64,000 nucleotides of DNA, from assembly GCA_002734085.1 (NCBI GenBank), contig NVXV01000009.1:95423-159422 (forward strand), given 5' to 3'. The notes under the pieces were generated by a model that had not been told where the DNA came from, made no database searches, and saw nothing but the letters and a program-made list of their open reading frames with translations. Shown here in pieces: positions 55,652-64,000 of the stretch (positions are counted from its first letter, which is position 1; each line of letters starts with the position of its first letter). Source of the DNA: Fluviicola sp. Lineage in GTDB: Bacteria > Bacteroidota > Bacteroidia > Flavobacteriales_D > Crocinitomicaceae. The position numbers were made by a program, and so were the translations under genes.

Positions 55652-58600
55652 ATGTTACGTAAAATAAGAAATAGTAGGTATTCAAAAGGACTGGCTTTAC
55701 TTTTAGTGGTAAGCTTCCTTTCTGAAATTTTTGCCCCAACGAGTGCAATGGCACTTACGGGAGGTCCTGCACAACCTGAATTTAACTCATTTACTCCAAT
55801 TGGGACGTCAGATATGGTTGATTTGTCATCGGGTGATTTTTCATATAATATTCCTTTAATGGATGTAGGTGGTTATCCGTTAAACTTAGCCTATTCAAGT
55901 GGTGTAACAATGGATCAGGAAGCTTCATGGGTTGGACTTGGCTGGGACTTATCTGTAGGACAGATTAACCGAAATGTACGTGGAATACCAGATGACTTTA
56001 AAGGCGACGAGATTAACTATAAAAATAATTTAAAAGACAACATAACCGTTGGTGCTAGCTTCAATTTTCAACCGGGTGTATTTGGTTATGACCTCCCATT
56101 AGATGAGGGAGGAGATCCTAACGACTCAACTTTTAACGCAGGAAATGTAAATGTTGGAATATCACTTTCTTATAATAACTATTCTGGCTTTTCTGTTTCA
56201 CCAAGTTTAGGAATAAGCGCTGATTTAGGGAGTAACGCATCTGTTGGATTAAATATTCAATCTGGACCAAGCGGATTGGTGGTTGCTCCTAATATATCTA
56301 TTCATGCAAAGTCAAACACAAGACTTAAGAGACTAAAAGATTTGAATGTAGGGATTGGTACTTCTTTTAATTCAAGACAAGGAATTAGCTCCATGAGTTT
56401 GTCCATGTCTAAAAAGGCAACAAACCAAGGTGGTAAAAAGATGAAACAGTTTTTGTCAAACGTAATGGGAAGAGGTATTAGTTCAACTATAGGTTATACA
56501 GATCAAACTTACACTCCAGAAAAAAGAACCAGAATGAATACGGGTTCTTTTACAGTAAATGCAGCAATTGGTGCTGAATTTTTTGGTGGAGAAGGTCAAG
56601 GACAGGTTACGGCGTATGGTACTGTTCAAAAACTTGCCAATTCTGAAAAAAATAAAAATCTAAATGCATATGGGTATGCTCATACTGACCAGGCAAACTC
56701 AAATTCAGTATTAGACATAAACCGCGAAAAGGATGGTAATTTTAGTGTCAACAGTACAAACTTACCGTTAACAAATTACACTTATGACATCTATTCGATT
56801 CAAGGTCAGGGTGTAGGAGGCATGTATCGCCCTTATAGAAATCAAGTAGGATATGTATACGATAGCGACGTGAACGATTTGAGTTTATCCGGAACTCTGG
56901 GGCTGGAATTTGGTACTGGAAATGCAGTTCACGTTGGAGTAGATGGAGAAGGGACCGTTACTACAGGGAAATCTGGTTTGTGGGAAGATGACAATCCTTC
57001 TTTGAATACATTCGAAGAAACTTATAACAACCAACCTGACTATGAAAAGGTAATGTATAAAAACGTTGGTGATTTAAGTACAGATCAGGAAATTGGAGTA
57101 TTCAACAATCAACTTGGAGATTACCAGCCAATGCGCGTAAAAATAAAAGGATCCAAATTCAATAGAAGTACAGACCAAACATATCAAAAAAAGACAAACA
57201 CACCACTTGGTACGGGTTACCAGCAAGTTGCATTGCCAAATAACATCAAAAGAACAGGTAGACAGCTAAGAAACCAGACTATTTTGAACTTAACCATTGA
57301 TGAGCTTACTAATGGTGACGGTATAGGTGAAGGACCAATTGCAAAAAATAATTATTCCGTTCATCCATCAGCAAAAAATCACCATACGGGAGAAGTACAA
57401 ATCACACGTAACGATGGAGCACGCTATATCTATGGAATCCCTGCTTATAATGTTATTAAAAAAGAAACCACTTTTGCTGTAAATGGGAGTAGTGGAGATT
57501 GTAGCACAGGCTTAGTAAGTTATGCTCCAGGAACTGACAACTCGGTAAACAATCCACATGGCGATAAATTTTTTAATCAAATTACAACTCCAGGATATGC
57601 CCACACCTATCTATTGTCATCTGTTCTTTCTACTGATTACCAGGATAGAACAGGAAATGGACCTTCTAAAGATGATTTAGGAAGTTACACGAAATTTACT
57701 TACGAAAAACTACCAAATAATTATAGGTGGCGAATGCCTTATGAAGCCAATAAAGCATCCTATAGCGAGGGAACAAGAACAGACACAGACGATGACCAGG
57801 GAAATTATACGTATGGGGAAAAGGAAATCTCATATGCAAAAACAATTGAGACGAAAACCCATATTGCCGTGTTTACTTATTCATCTAGAAAGGACGCTGT
57901 TGGAGTAGATGGAGAGAATGGAGGAATTGGAGGTACTGACCAACAGTTAAAAAAGGTAAAATCTATTTCTTTATATGCATTACCTGAGTACGAAGCAGAC
58001 CCAAATAATGCGATTCCAATTAAAACCGTACACTTTGTTTATAGTTATGACCTTTGCAAAAATATTATTAATAATAACGGACAAATAACAGACGAACTCA
58101 GTAATGATGGAGGTAAACTTACTTTAAAAGAAGTGTATTTTACCTACAGAAATTCAGAAATGGGGCGGTATACAGGATATCAATTTAATTATGATAATTT
58201 GAACCCTACCTATAATCAAAAGGCATATGACATTTGGGGGTGCTATAAAGAAAACATGGGATCCTGTAACGTTTTAGGAGACCCAACAGCACCAGAATTT
58301 AATTATGTTGAGCAGGATGACATTACAAATGATTACACATCAGCATGGACAATGAGTTCTATCGAACTACCTTCTGGGGGAATAATAAATGTGGAATATG
58401 AATCTGATGACTATGCCTATGTTCAGGATAAAAAAGCGCATCAAATGTTTAAAGTTGCTGGTGCGGGGAGAGACGATACACCAAATGCTTCTCACATTAA
58501 TTCTGCGCAAACAGCATTACTTTACGACTATCAACTTGTAAATGATCATAATATGTACTTATACGTTGAAGTGGATGATAAATATAATAGCAGTCCTGCA

Positions 58601-61513
58601 GATTTTTACAATGACCACATTGCACCACTAGAAAAAAAGCTGGTTTATTTTCGATTCTTTACAAACCTAACTAAGTCTGGAGCAGTAGACCAATTGGGCA
58701 ATCCTACTAATGAATCAAGTCTCAATAACACAAAATATGAATATGTTTCCGGGTACTGCAAAATTGATAATCAAATTTCATATAACGTTAGCCAGGTTGG
58801 AGGTAAAACTTATGCAAGTGTACCCATAGAGCTTGTAGAAAAGGAAGGTGGAATTACAGGAAACCAAAAAGTAAACCCAATCGCCAAAGCAGCTTGGAAT
58901 TTTGGTAGAAAGTATTTAAGTAAACATGTGTATAGTGCCAACCCAAATGGCAATAATAATGATATTGAAACAATCGTTTACGAATTATTGTCCCCTAATA
59001 TTATCAGCAATTTATTAGAGGTTTTTCAAGGACCCAATGGAAGACTTCAAGGTGACTTTATTGGCCAGCGATTTGTCAAGGAAAAATCATGGATTCGACT
59101 GGCAGAGCCTTCAGGTAAGAAATTAGGTGGCGGATGCCGTGTAAAAGAAGTCATCATGTCAGATATCTGGACGGAAATGAATGATAACAATAGTGATTTC
59201 GAAACGATGAATTATGGACAGACTTATGAATACACACTTCTGGATGGTAAATCAAGTGGAGTTGCTACTTATGAACCTGTTGGAAGCAAGGAAAACCCTC
59301 TAGTTCAACCTGTCTTCTCAACAACAGAACACATATTGGGGCCTGATGAAGAAAATTATATGGAAAAACCCTTTGGAGAATCATTCTATCCAAACCCACA
59401 AGTTACTTATTCCAGAGTAAAAGTTCAAAATAGAGAAGCAGGGTCGAACTCAGACGGTGGGTTAAAAGTGAAAGACTTACACAAAACAGGGCATGTAGTT
59501 ACAGAATTTTACACCTCAAAAGATTACCCAACGATTGTGGATCAAACAGAGCTTTACGCCAAAGAAGATAAGTCTAATGTACTAGGAAATTTATTGAATA
59601 TAAATGTGAGAAAGCATCTTACAGCAAGTCAGGGGTATGTAATTCACCTTAATGACATGAATGGAAAAGAAAAATCTCAGCGGGTTTATGCAGAAGGTCA
59701 GGATGAATTTATTTCCGGGGTTGATTATAAATACGATGGTGTTCAAACCATTGATCCTTCAAATCCATATGCATTATCATCCGTAAATCGAGGGAAAATG
59801 AACAATGATGTGAAGGTTATTTTACCAAATGGAGATGTGAAAATTCAAAAATTGGGTGTTGAATATGATGTGATCAATGATTTTAGAGAAAATTCAACTA
59901 CTACAACAACAATAGGAATAAATGGAAATACAGCAGCCTTTTTTGTCGGTGTTTTCCCCGGGATTGTGCCCATGCTTTTTCCTGATTATGCTAAAACTTC
60001 AGATCAATTCAGAAGTATCTCAACAACTAAAGTGATCAATACATTTGGTATTTTAAAAGAAACAATAGCTTATGATGCTGGTGCTTCTGTCTCAACACGG
60101 AATTTGGCGTGGGATGCTTTAACAGGAGAAGTGTTGGTTACAGAAACAGTAGATGAGTATAGTGATAAATATTACTCATTTAGTTATCCTGCGCATTGGT
60201 ATTATGATGGAATGGGACTTGCATCTGAAAATATTGGCATAGAGGGGCAATTGATAAATGGGCCTAATAATTACCAAATTACGAATATAGCTCCTTATGT
60301 TTCTTCTAACTTTTTGATTGAAGGAGACGAATTAAAGGTATACAACGGATCAACATTTGAAAAAGCCTGGGTGGTTAATCTTTCTGGAAATACCTTTTCA
60401 CTAATTGATAGGGATGGCAATCCTGTAGTTGGCGCAACTGATTTTAGAGTGATCCGCTCAGGGAGAAGAAACCTTCAATCTTCTGGGGTATCCAATGTAA
60501 CTTTAATGCAAAATCCGCTGAAGAGTCTATTGGGGAATGACGTAACTAATTTGTCCACATCCTTTTTACTCAGTGATCTGCAAAATGATTGGAGAATCAT
60601 TGAGGCTGGAGCAGTCGATTATTCTGATAAATGGCCACCACAATGCGAATGTGGCATTAATATTAATGAAGAGATATACAACCCTTACACAATAAATGAA
60701 AAAGGTGTCTGGAGGACAAAATCTTCTCATACTTATCTAACGGGTAGGCAAAACTTAGATGATCCTACACCACGTGTAGATGGATTTTATGTAGATTATT
60801 CTCCTTTTTATAAACTAACGAATAGTGGAAGTTGGTATAAAGATGACAATGGGTGGACTTTTACCTCTGAAGTTTCTGCATTTTCTCCTTATGGCTTTGA
60901 ATTAGAAAATAGAGATGCACTGGATAGGCACTCTGGAGCTCAGTATGGTTACAATCATACTTTTCCAATGGCTGTGGGAGCAAATACAAAATATTCAGAA
61001 ATTGGATATGATGGATTTGAAGATTATAATTTTGACGGTTGTGATGAAAACCAACATTTTAGTTTTAAAGATGTAAACGGTATTCAAACCACAGAAGAAC
61101 ATTTTCATACAGGTAGATTTTCAGCTATGTTAGGTGCCAATTCTGCTGCAACATTATCGAAAACCATATCCTGTGGTGAATCAGAAGTGCCTTGTCATGA
61201 AATACAAGGGTTTAATGTGAGTATTGAATTCATTGAGCTTACTCCCGAAACTGGATATTATCAATATTTGATCTCACCCAATGTTGTTGGTGGGCAACCT
61301 CCATTTAATTATAATTGGACAGGGGGCTCTGTAACTGGTAGCTTTGCTGACCCAAGTTTAACATCAACAAGTATTTCTCAGGACGGTTCAACGTTTATAA
61401 TACAAAATTTCTCTCCACAACCTGGAGACAGCTTTTGCCTTGATGTTGAAGTGACAGATAATCAAGGATGTGTGAGTACTGATACGTATTGCTATACGGT
61501 AGCGCAACCCTAA
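55652..61513 (+). CDS. Giant exported Rhs/SpvB-like protein
   Basis: 1953 residues. The signal peptide is long (LALLLVVSFLSEIFAPTSAMA, residues 14-34; given here as landmarks only). Directly after it comes the Rhs/SpvB-type N-terminal pattern: SSGDFSYNIPLMDVGGYPLNL, then AYSSGVTMDQEASWVGLGWD and LSVGQINRNVRGIPDDF. The rest is long, Tyr/Asn/Gly-rich, beta-strand-like sequence, typical of large Bacteroidetes Rhs-like proteins. Landmarks are WTMSSIELPSGGIINVEYESDDY, where the family is most conserved, and QYGYNHTFPMAVGANTKYSEIGYDGFEDYNF near 1770. It ends in a PKD/SprB-like module (GGQPPFNYNWTGG ... VEVTDNQGC). No toxin domain, catalytic motif or T9SS tail is visible. The expected family C-terminus is encoded by the next gene. 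Confidence 0.7.
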   Translation: MLRKIRNSRYSKGLALLLVVSFLSEIFAPTSAMALTGGPAQPEFNSFTPIGTSDMVDLSSGDFSYNIPLMDVGGYPLNLAYSSGVTMDQEASWVGLGWDLSVGQINRNVRGIPDDFKGDEINYKNNLKDNITVGASFNFQPGVFGYDLPLDEGGDPNDSTFNAGNVNVGISLSYNNYSGFSVSPSLGISADLGSNASVGLNIQSGPSGLVVAPNISIHAKSNTRLKRLKDLNVGIGTSFNSRQGISSMSLSMSKKATNQGGKKMKQFLSNVMGRGISSTIGYTDQTYTPEKRTRMNTGSFTVNAAIGAEFFGGEGQGQVTAYGTVQKLANSEKNKNLNAYGYAHTDQANSNSVLDINREKDGNFSVNSTNLPLTNYTYDIYSIQGQGVGGMYRPYRNQVGYVYDSDVNDLSLSGTLGLEFGTGNAVHVGVDGEGTVTTGKSGLWEDDNPSLNTFEETYNNQPDYEKVMYKNVGDLSTDQEIGVFNNQLGDYQPMRVKIKGSKFNRSTDQTYQKKTNTPLGTGYQQVALPNNIKRTGRQLRNQTILNLTIDELTNGDGIGEGPIAKNNYSVHPSAKNHHTGEVQITRNDGARYIYGIPAYNVIKKETTFAVNGSSGDCSTGLVSYAPGTDNSVNNPHGDKFFNQITTPGYAHTYLLSSVLSTDYQDRTGNGPSKDDLGSYTKFTYEKLPNNYRWRMPYEANKASYSEGTRTDTDDDQGNYTYGEKEISYAKTIETKTHIAVFTYSSRKDAVGVDGENGGIGGTDQQLKKVKSISLYALPEYEADPNNAIPIKTVHFVYSYDLCKNIINNNGQITDELSNDGGKLTLKEVYFTYRNSEMGRYTGYQFNYDNLNPTYNQKAYDIWGCYKENMGSCNVLGDPTAPEFNYVEQDDITNDYTSAWTMSSIELPSGGIINVEYESDDYAYVQDKKAHQMFKVAGAGRDDTPNASHINSAQTALLYDYQLVNDHNMYLYVEVDDKYNSSPADFYNDHIAPLEKKLVYFRFFTNLTKSGAVDQLGNPTNESSLNNTKYEYVSGYCKIDNQISYNVSQVGGKTYASVPIELVEKEGGITGNQKVNPIAKAAWNFGRKYLSKHVYSANPNGNNNDIETIVYELLSPNIISNLLEVFQGPNGRLQGDFIGQRFVKEKSWIRLAEPSGKKLGGGCRVKEVIMSDIWTEMNDNNSDFETMNYGQTYEYTLLDGKSSGVATYEPVGSKENPLVQPVFSTTEHILGPDEENYMEKPFGESFYPNPQVTYSRVKVQNREAGSNSDGGLKVKDLHKTGHVVTEFYTSKDYPTIVDQTELYAKEDKSNVLGNLLNINVRKHLTASQGYVIHLNDMNGKEKSQRVYAEGQDEFISGVDYKYDGVQTIDPSNPYALSSVNRGKMNNDVKVILPNGDVKIQKLGVEYDVINDFRENSTTTTTIGINGNTAAFFVGVFPGIVPMLFPDYAKTSDQFRSISTTKVINTFGILKETIAYDAGASVSTRNLAWDALTGEVLVTETVDEYSDKYYSFSYPAHWYYDGMGLASENIGIEGQLINGPNNYQITNIAPYVSSNFLIEGDELKVYNGSTFEKAWVVNLSGNTFSLIDRDGNPVVGATDFRVIRSGRRNLQSSGVSNVTLMQNPLKSLLGNDVTNLSTSFLLSDLQNDWRIIEAGAVDYSDKWPPQCECGININEEIYNPYTINEKGVWRTKSSHTYLTGRQNLDDPTPRVDGFYVDYSPFYKLTNSGSWYKDDNGWTFTSEVSAFSPYGFELENRDALDRHSGAQYGYNHTFPMAVGANTKYSEIGYDGFEDYNFDGCDENQHFSFKDVNGIQTTEEHFHTGRFSAMLGANSAATLSKTISCGESEVPCHEIQGFNVSIEFIELTPETGYYQYLISPNVVGGQPPFNYNWTGGSVTGSFADPSLTSTSISQDGSTFIIQNFSPQPGDSFCLDVEVTDNQGCVSTDTYCYTVAQP

Positions 61514-61524
61514 AATATATTATT

Positions 61525-62772
61525 ATGCTTAAAGAAATGAAACGATTACTCTTTGTTGCTCTATTTACTCTGAATAGTATAATGGCAATGACACAGACTT
61601 TTTCTGATCCGATTTCAGCGTTTGTACCGCTAAAAGAAACCAATTGGTGTAATACAGGTGAATTAACCTTTTACTGGACATATTGTGTGCTTGATGAAGA
61701 CGATAATGGAATAAACGACTGGACATTTATTGATGCTTACATTAATATGGGGGATGGAAATATCATTTACTATAACGATACAACTTTTGGTCCCATCATT
61801 CATCAATATTCAATTATGGGACAAGTTGAAATAAGTGGTTCTGCCAATTTTGAAGATGAATTTGGTAATATTACAACCTCTACAATTGTCTGGATTGACA
61901 ACACATCTGCAAATGGAGATCCTTGTGTCTTATATAATGACCCTTCAGAAACCTACTCTAACTCTTTGACATTAGACGTTTACAACATCAATCCTTTGTT
62001 TTCAACTACAGTAACTGGTGGAAATGTTGAATTTTTTAACCAATCTACGTATTCGCCATTGGCCCAAAACACTTCTTCATGGACATATGCACTATTTATT
62101 GATGGAACTTCAGTAACAACAGGAAGCGGTTTCCCTTCATCAACATCTGCATTCTACCAGACAAGTCTGCCTCCTGGACAGTATCAATCTGAACTGGTAT
62201 ACTATTACTCAGCTACTGCAGATGACAATAGATGCGAAGCGTCCTATGCACAAGTTGTTGAAGTTACAGTAGAAGATACCTGTGAAAATTGTAACTCTTT
62301 TAAACCGGTTCCAGGAAATCGATATTGGATAAGTGCCTGGGTAAAGGAAGATGTTCCACAACAAGTTAAAACCTATGATAATGCAATCTTAGAAATTTTA
62401 TTTGTAGGATCTGCGCAACCCGCTTTACAGTTTGCTACTACAGGAGATATTATTGACGATTGGCAAAGGATTGTAAGTTCTTTTACGATCCCCTTAGGAA
62501 CGAATGATATAGAAATAAGTTTGGTAAATAATGGAAATGTGGCTGCTTATTTTGATGATATCCGCATTCATCCATTTAATGCAAGTATGAAATCGTATGT
62601 ATACGACCCGGAAACCCTGTGGTTAACGGCAGAATTGGATGATAATAATTACGCTACTTTTTATGAATACGATAAGGAAGGTAAGCTGATTCGAATTAAA
62701 AAAGAGACAGCACGTGGCGTTATGACTATACAGGAGTCAAGATCAAAAACGTTAAAAAAAGAGGGATTATAG
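61525..62772 (+). CDS. Exported protein carrying the C-terminal YD-type part of the Rhs-like family
   Basis: About 416 residues from the ATG at 61525, 11 nt after the giant gene's stop. It has its own signal peptide (MKRLLFVALFTLNSIMAMTQ). A PKD-like beta domain fills about 25-250. Residues about 270-416 then match the end usually found on the giant Rhs-like proteins: YWISAWVKEDVPQQ, IIDDWQRIVSSFTIP, AYFDDIRIHPFNASMKSYVYD, ELDDNNYATFYEYDKEGKLI and ETARGVMTIQESR. YEYDKEGKLI is a YD-repeat unit. The frame is open for at least 36 nt upstream of the ATG, so a frameshift joining the two genes is formally possible, but the signal peptide argues for a separate product. Confidence 0.72.
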   Translation: MLKEMKRLLFVALFTLNSIMAMTQTFSDPISAFVPLKETNWCNTGELTFYWTYCVLDEDDNGINDWTFIDAYINMGDGNIIYYNDTTFGPIIHQYSIMGQVEISGSANFEDEFGNITTSTIVWIDNTSANGDPCVLYNDPSETYSNSLTLDVYNINPLFSTTVTGGNVEFFNQSTYSPLAQNTSSWTYALFIDGTSVTTGSGFPSSTSAFYQTSLPPGQYQSELVYYYSATADDNRCEASYAQVVEVTVEDTCENCNSFKPVPGNRYWISAWVKEDVPQQVKTYDNAILEILFVGSAQPALQFATTGDIIDDWQRIVSSFTIPLGTNDIEISLVNNGNVAAYFDDIRIHPFNASMKSYVYDPETLWLTAELDDNNYATFYEYDKEGKLIRIKKETARGVMTIQESRSKTLKKEGL

Positions 62773-62775
62773 ATT

Positions 62776-63483
62776 ATGCTTAAGCTAATATTTACAAATA
62801 GTATATTATTTTTCATTGGTTTTTCGTTAGGAGCCGTTGAAATACCTGATGTTCTTAAAAAAATGAATGCCAATTATGCAGCTGGTGAAACGTATCATGT
62901 AGATGCGCAATACAGATTGTACAAGGGACATAATAGCGGAAATCTGGTTGAGCAATATAACGGTTTTACAGAAAATAGTAAATCAGGATTTTATCAAAAA
63001 ATTGATCAATCTGAAAAAATTATTACAACCGATTTTTTCCTTCATATAAATCATTCAGAACGTGTTTTAGTGTATGGACTCCCCATAAAACCTGAATTTA
63101 ACGGTGGCATTCAAGATGCATTGAAATATTGTACCACGTCAAACATAGTAACTAAAGGAGATAACTACATTCTTACTTTCACATATAGTAAAGTGACCAA
63201 TTCTGAATTTTCAAAAGTAAAAATGATTATTTCTAAGGATAAATACCTGCTGAAATCAATTGACTTATATTATGCTACTTTAACGGATTTCTCGAAAGAA
63301 TTTTCGCAAACTGATTATGCCCAATCTCATGTTCGAATGAGTTTCAGCAATTACAATAACTCCGTTAAAAAAGGGAACAGCACATTCAATTTAGAAAACT
63401 ATATTAAAAAACAAGAAAATAATATACTTAAAACAACTGGTAAATGCAGTGGTTATGAGTTAGTAGATATTAGAACGAATTAA
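62776..63483 (+). CDS. Exported LolA-like hypothetical protein
   Basis: 235 residues. Signal peptide to about 19 (FTNSILFFIGFSLGA). The following pattern, long beta-strands around a helix (PDVLKKMNANYAAGETYHVDAQYRLY ... SGFYQKIDQSEKIITTDFFLHINHSERVLVY ... YILTFTYSKV ... KVKMIISKDKYLLKSIDLYYA, in short parts), resembles the half-barrel of LolA/LppX-type carriers and related outer-membrane lipoprotein-sorting domains. Function unknown. It is 3 nt after the preceding gene and 10 nt before the next, so in the operon. Confidence 0.6.
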   Translation: MLKLIFTNSILFFIGFSLGAVEIPDVLKKMNANYAAGETYHVDAQYRLYKGHNSGNLVEQYNGFTENSKSGFYQKIDQSEKIITTDFFLHINHSERVLVYGLPIKPEFNGGIQDALKYCTTSNIVTKGDNYILTFTYSKVTNSEFSKVKMIISKDKYLLKSIDLYYATLTDFSKEFSQTDYAQSHVRMSFSNYNNSVKKGNSTFNLENYIKKQENNILKTTGKCSGYELVDIRTN

Positions 63484-63493
63484 TAATAGAGTT

Positions 63494-64000
63494 ATGAAGT
63501 ATTTTATATGTATTAGTTTCATTTATTTCATCGCATTGAATGCCCTCTCCTCCGAGGTTCATTGGAGTGTAAGAGAGGAGGGATCATCTATACAAGGTTC
63601 ATTTATGAGTGTAGAGGATGGGGATTATTCGGATCTTACTTTAAATACGTTTACAGATATCGCTCCGATGGGTTTTATTCGTTTTGGGATATCAGAAAAA
63701 GAGGTAATGGATTTTTCAGCAGACATTTCACTTACAGTTAATTTTGAGGTAAAAGAGTACAATAATTTAGGAGTGATTGTCAACACTTATTTAGATGATT
63801 TAACAATAGAATACTATACAACGGGGGGAGCACCAAAGTCGGTGAATATGGATGAGTTGCGCCTAGCTAACCTACATAAATTCGAGCTTACCGTACAATC
63901 GATTACAGCGACCGAAATAGTAAGTGGAAATTCAGCACCGATCCCCACACAGGTTTATTTAGAGGCCGGGTTTAATGCCGAGCGTTACTATTATTTGGAT
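63494..64000 (+). CDS. Large exported protein, N-terminal part (cut by right edge)
   Basis: At least 169 residues, open to the edge. A signal peptide is present (CISFIYFIALNALSSE, about residues 6-21). The mature start (VHWSVREEGSSIQGSFMSVEDGD; DIAPMGFIRFGISEKE; LGVIVNTYLDDLTIEYYTTGG, in short parts) is beta-rich, with a possible Ig-like or fibronectin-like fold. It is probably another member of this exported locus, perhaps the next Rhs-like protein, but too little is in view to name it. Confidence 0.6.
   Translation, partial: MKYFICISFIYFIALNALSSEVHWSVREEGSSIQGSFMSVEDGDYSDLTLNTFTDIAPMGFIRFGISEKEVMDFSADISLTVNFEVKEYNNLGVIVNTYLDDLTIEYYTTGGAPKSVNMDELRLANLHKFELTVQSITATEIVSGNSAPIPTQVYLEAGFNAERYYYLD

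Noticed and set aside
61489..61524. TTG start at 61489 making the second Rhs-like gene overlap the giant gene
   Set aside because: The ATG at 61525 directly precedes a signal peptide; an extension would bury it.
1..64000. CRISPR arrays, rRNA and tRNA genes
   Set aside because: No regularly spaced direct repeats, no rRNA blocks and no cloverleaf with a TTCGA-type T-loop were noticed on reading the window; a tRNAscan or CRISPR search was not possible here.

Overview
The window reads as a piece of a low-GC Bacteroidota chromosome, most likely of the order Flavobacteriales. The reasons are the type IX secretion (T9SS) genes (porP/sprF, porU, porV), secreted proteins ending in T9SS-type sorting domains, fused SecDF, an S46 dipeptidyl-peptidase, GSCFA and DUF4197 proteins, and promoters of the Bacteroidetes form TAnnTTTG. 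No rRNA, tRNA or CRISPR array was seen. Genes lie on both strands in short operons, often closed by clear hairpin terminators.

Layout: 0-6.7 kb holds a divergent T9SS block (partial porP/sprF on minus; porU, porV and ispF on plus). 6.7-13.4 kb has feoB, an ArsO-like flavin monooxygenase and a surface-glycan trio (non-hydrolysing UDP-sugar 2-epimerase, polysaccharide-deacetylase-like protein, GSCFA protein). 13.5-15.4 kb is an ECF sigma factor overlapping a probable membrane anti-sigma factor with PKD and gliding-type domains. 15.6-28.6 kb has mdh, a secreted M43 metalloprotease, a chalcone-isomerase-like protein, DUF58, an endonuclease III lacking its iron-sulfur cysteines, TPR proteins including a TPR-SpoIIE phosphatase, prfC and an L,D-transpeptidase. 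28.7-33.4 kb is a four-gene phosphorelay cassette (lone receiver, sigma-54 activator, two histidine kinases). 33.4-50.2 kb is mostly housekeeping and transport: a polymerase-like membrane protein, a cold-shock gene, an exonuclease/GIY-YIG fusion, an SLC13 permease, a fluoride-type CLC antiporter, a nucleoside phosphorylase, CinA, an S46 peptidase and SecDF.

The clearest RNA element is a fluoride riboswitch at about 40566-40619 on the minus strand. It sits just below a TAnnTTTG promoter and about 30 nt upstream of a CLC gene carrying the fluoride-subfamily motifs (GREGT, GGNN, GFKGGEATPLFFIGA). Promoter, sensor RNA and exporter together form a self-contained fluoride-resistance unit.

From 51.0 kb to the right edge lies an accessory locus of secreted proteins, all on plus and tightly spaced: a small exported protein, a 1021-residue multi-domain protein with a T9SS-like tail, an orphan OmpH/Skp-like chaperone, a lipoprotein, a 1953-residue Rhs/SpvB-like giant, a separate 416-residue protein that carries what looks like the giant's C-terminal part with its own signal peptide, a LolA-like exported protein, and the start of another large exported protein cut by the edge. 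An 0.8 kb stretch with a transposase-like fragment separates it from secDF. This locus is the best candidate for an undescribed system. Its function cannot be settled from sequence alone.
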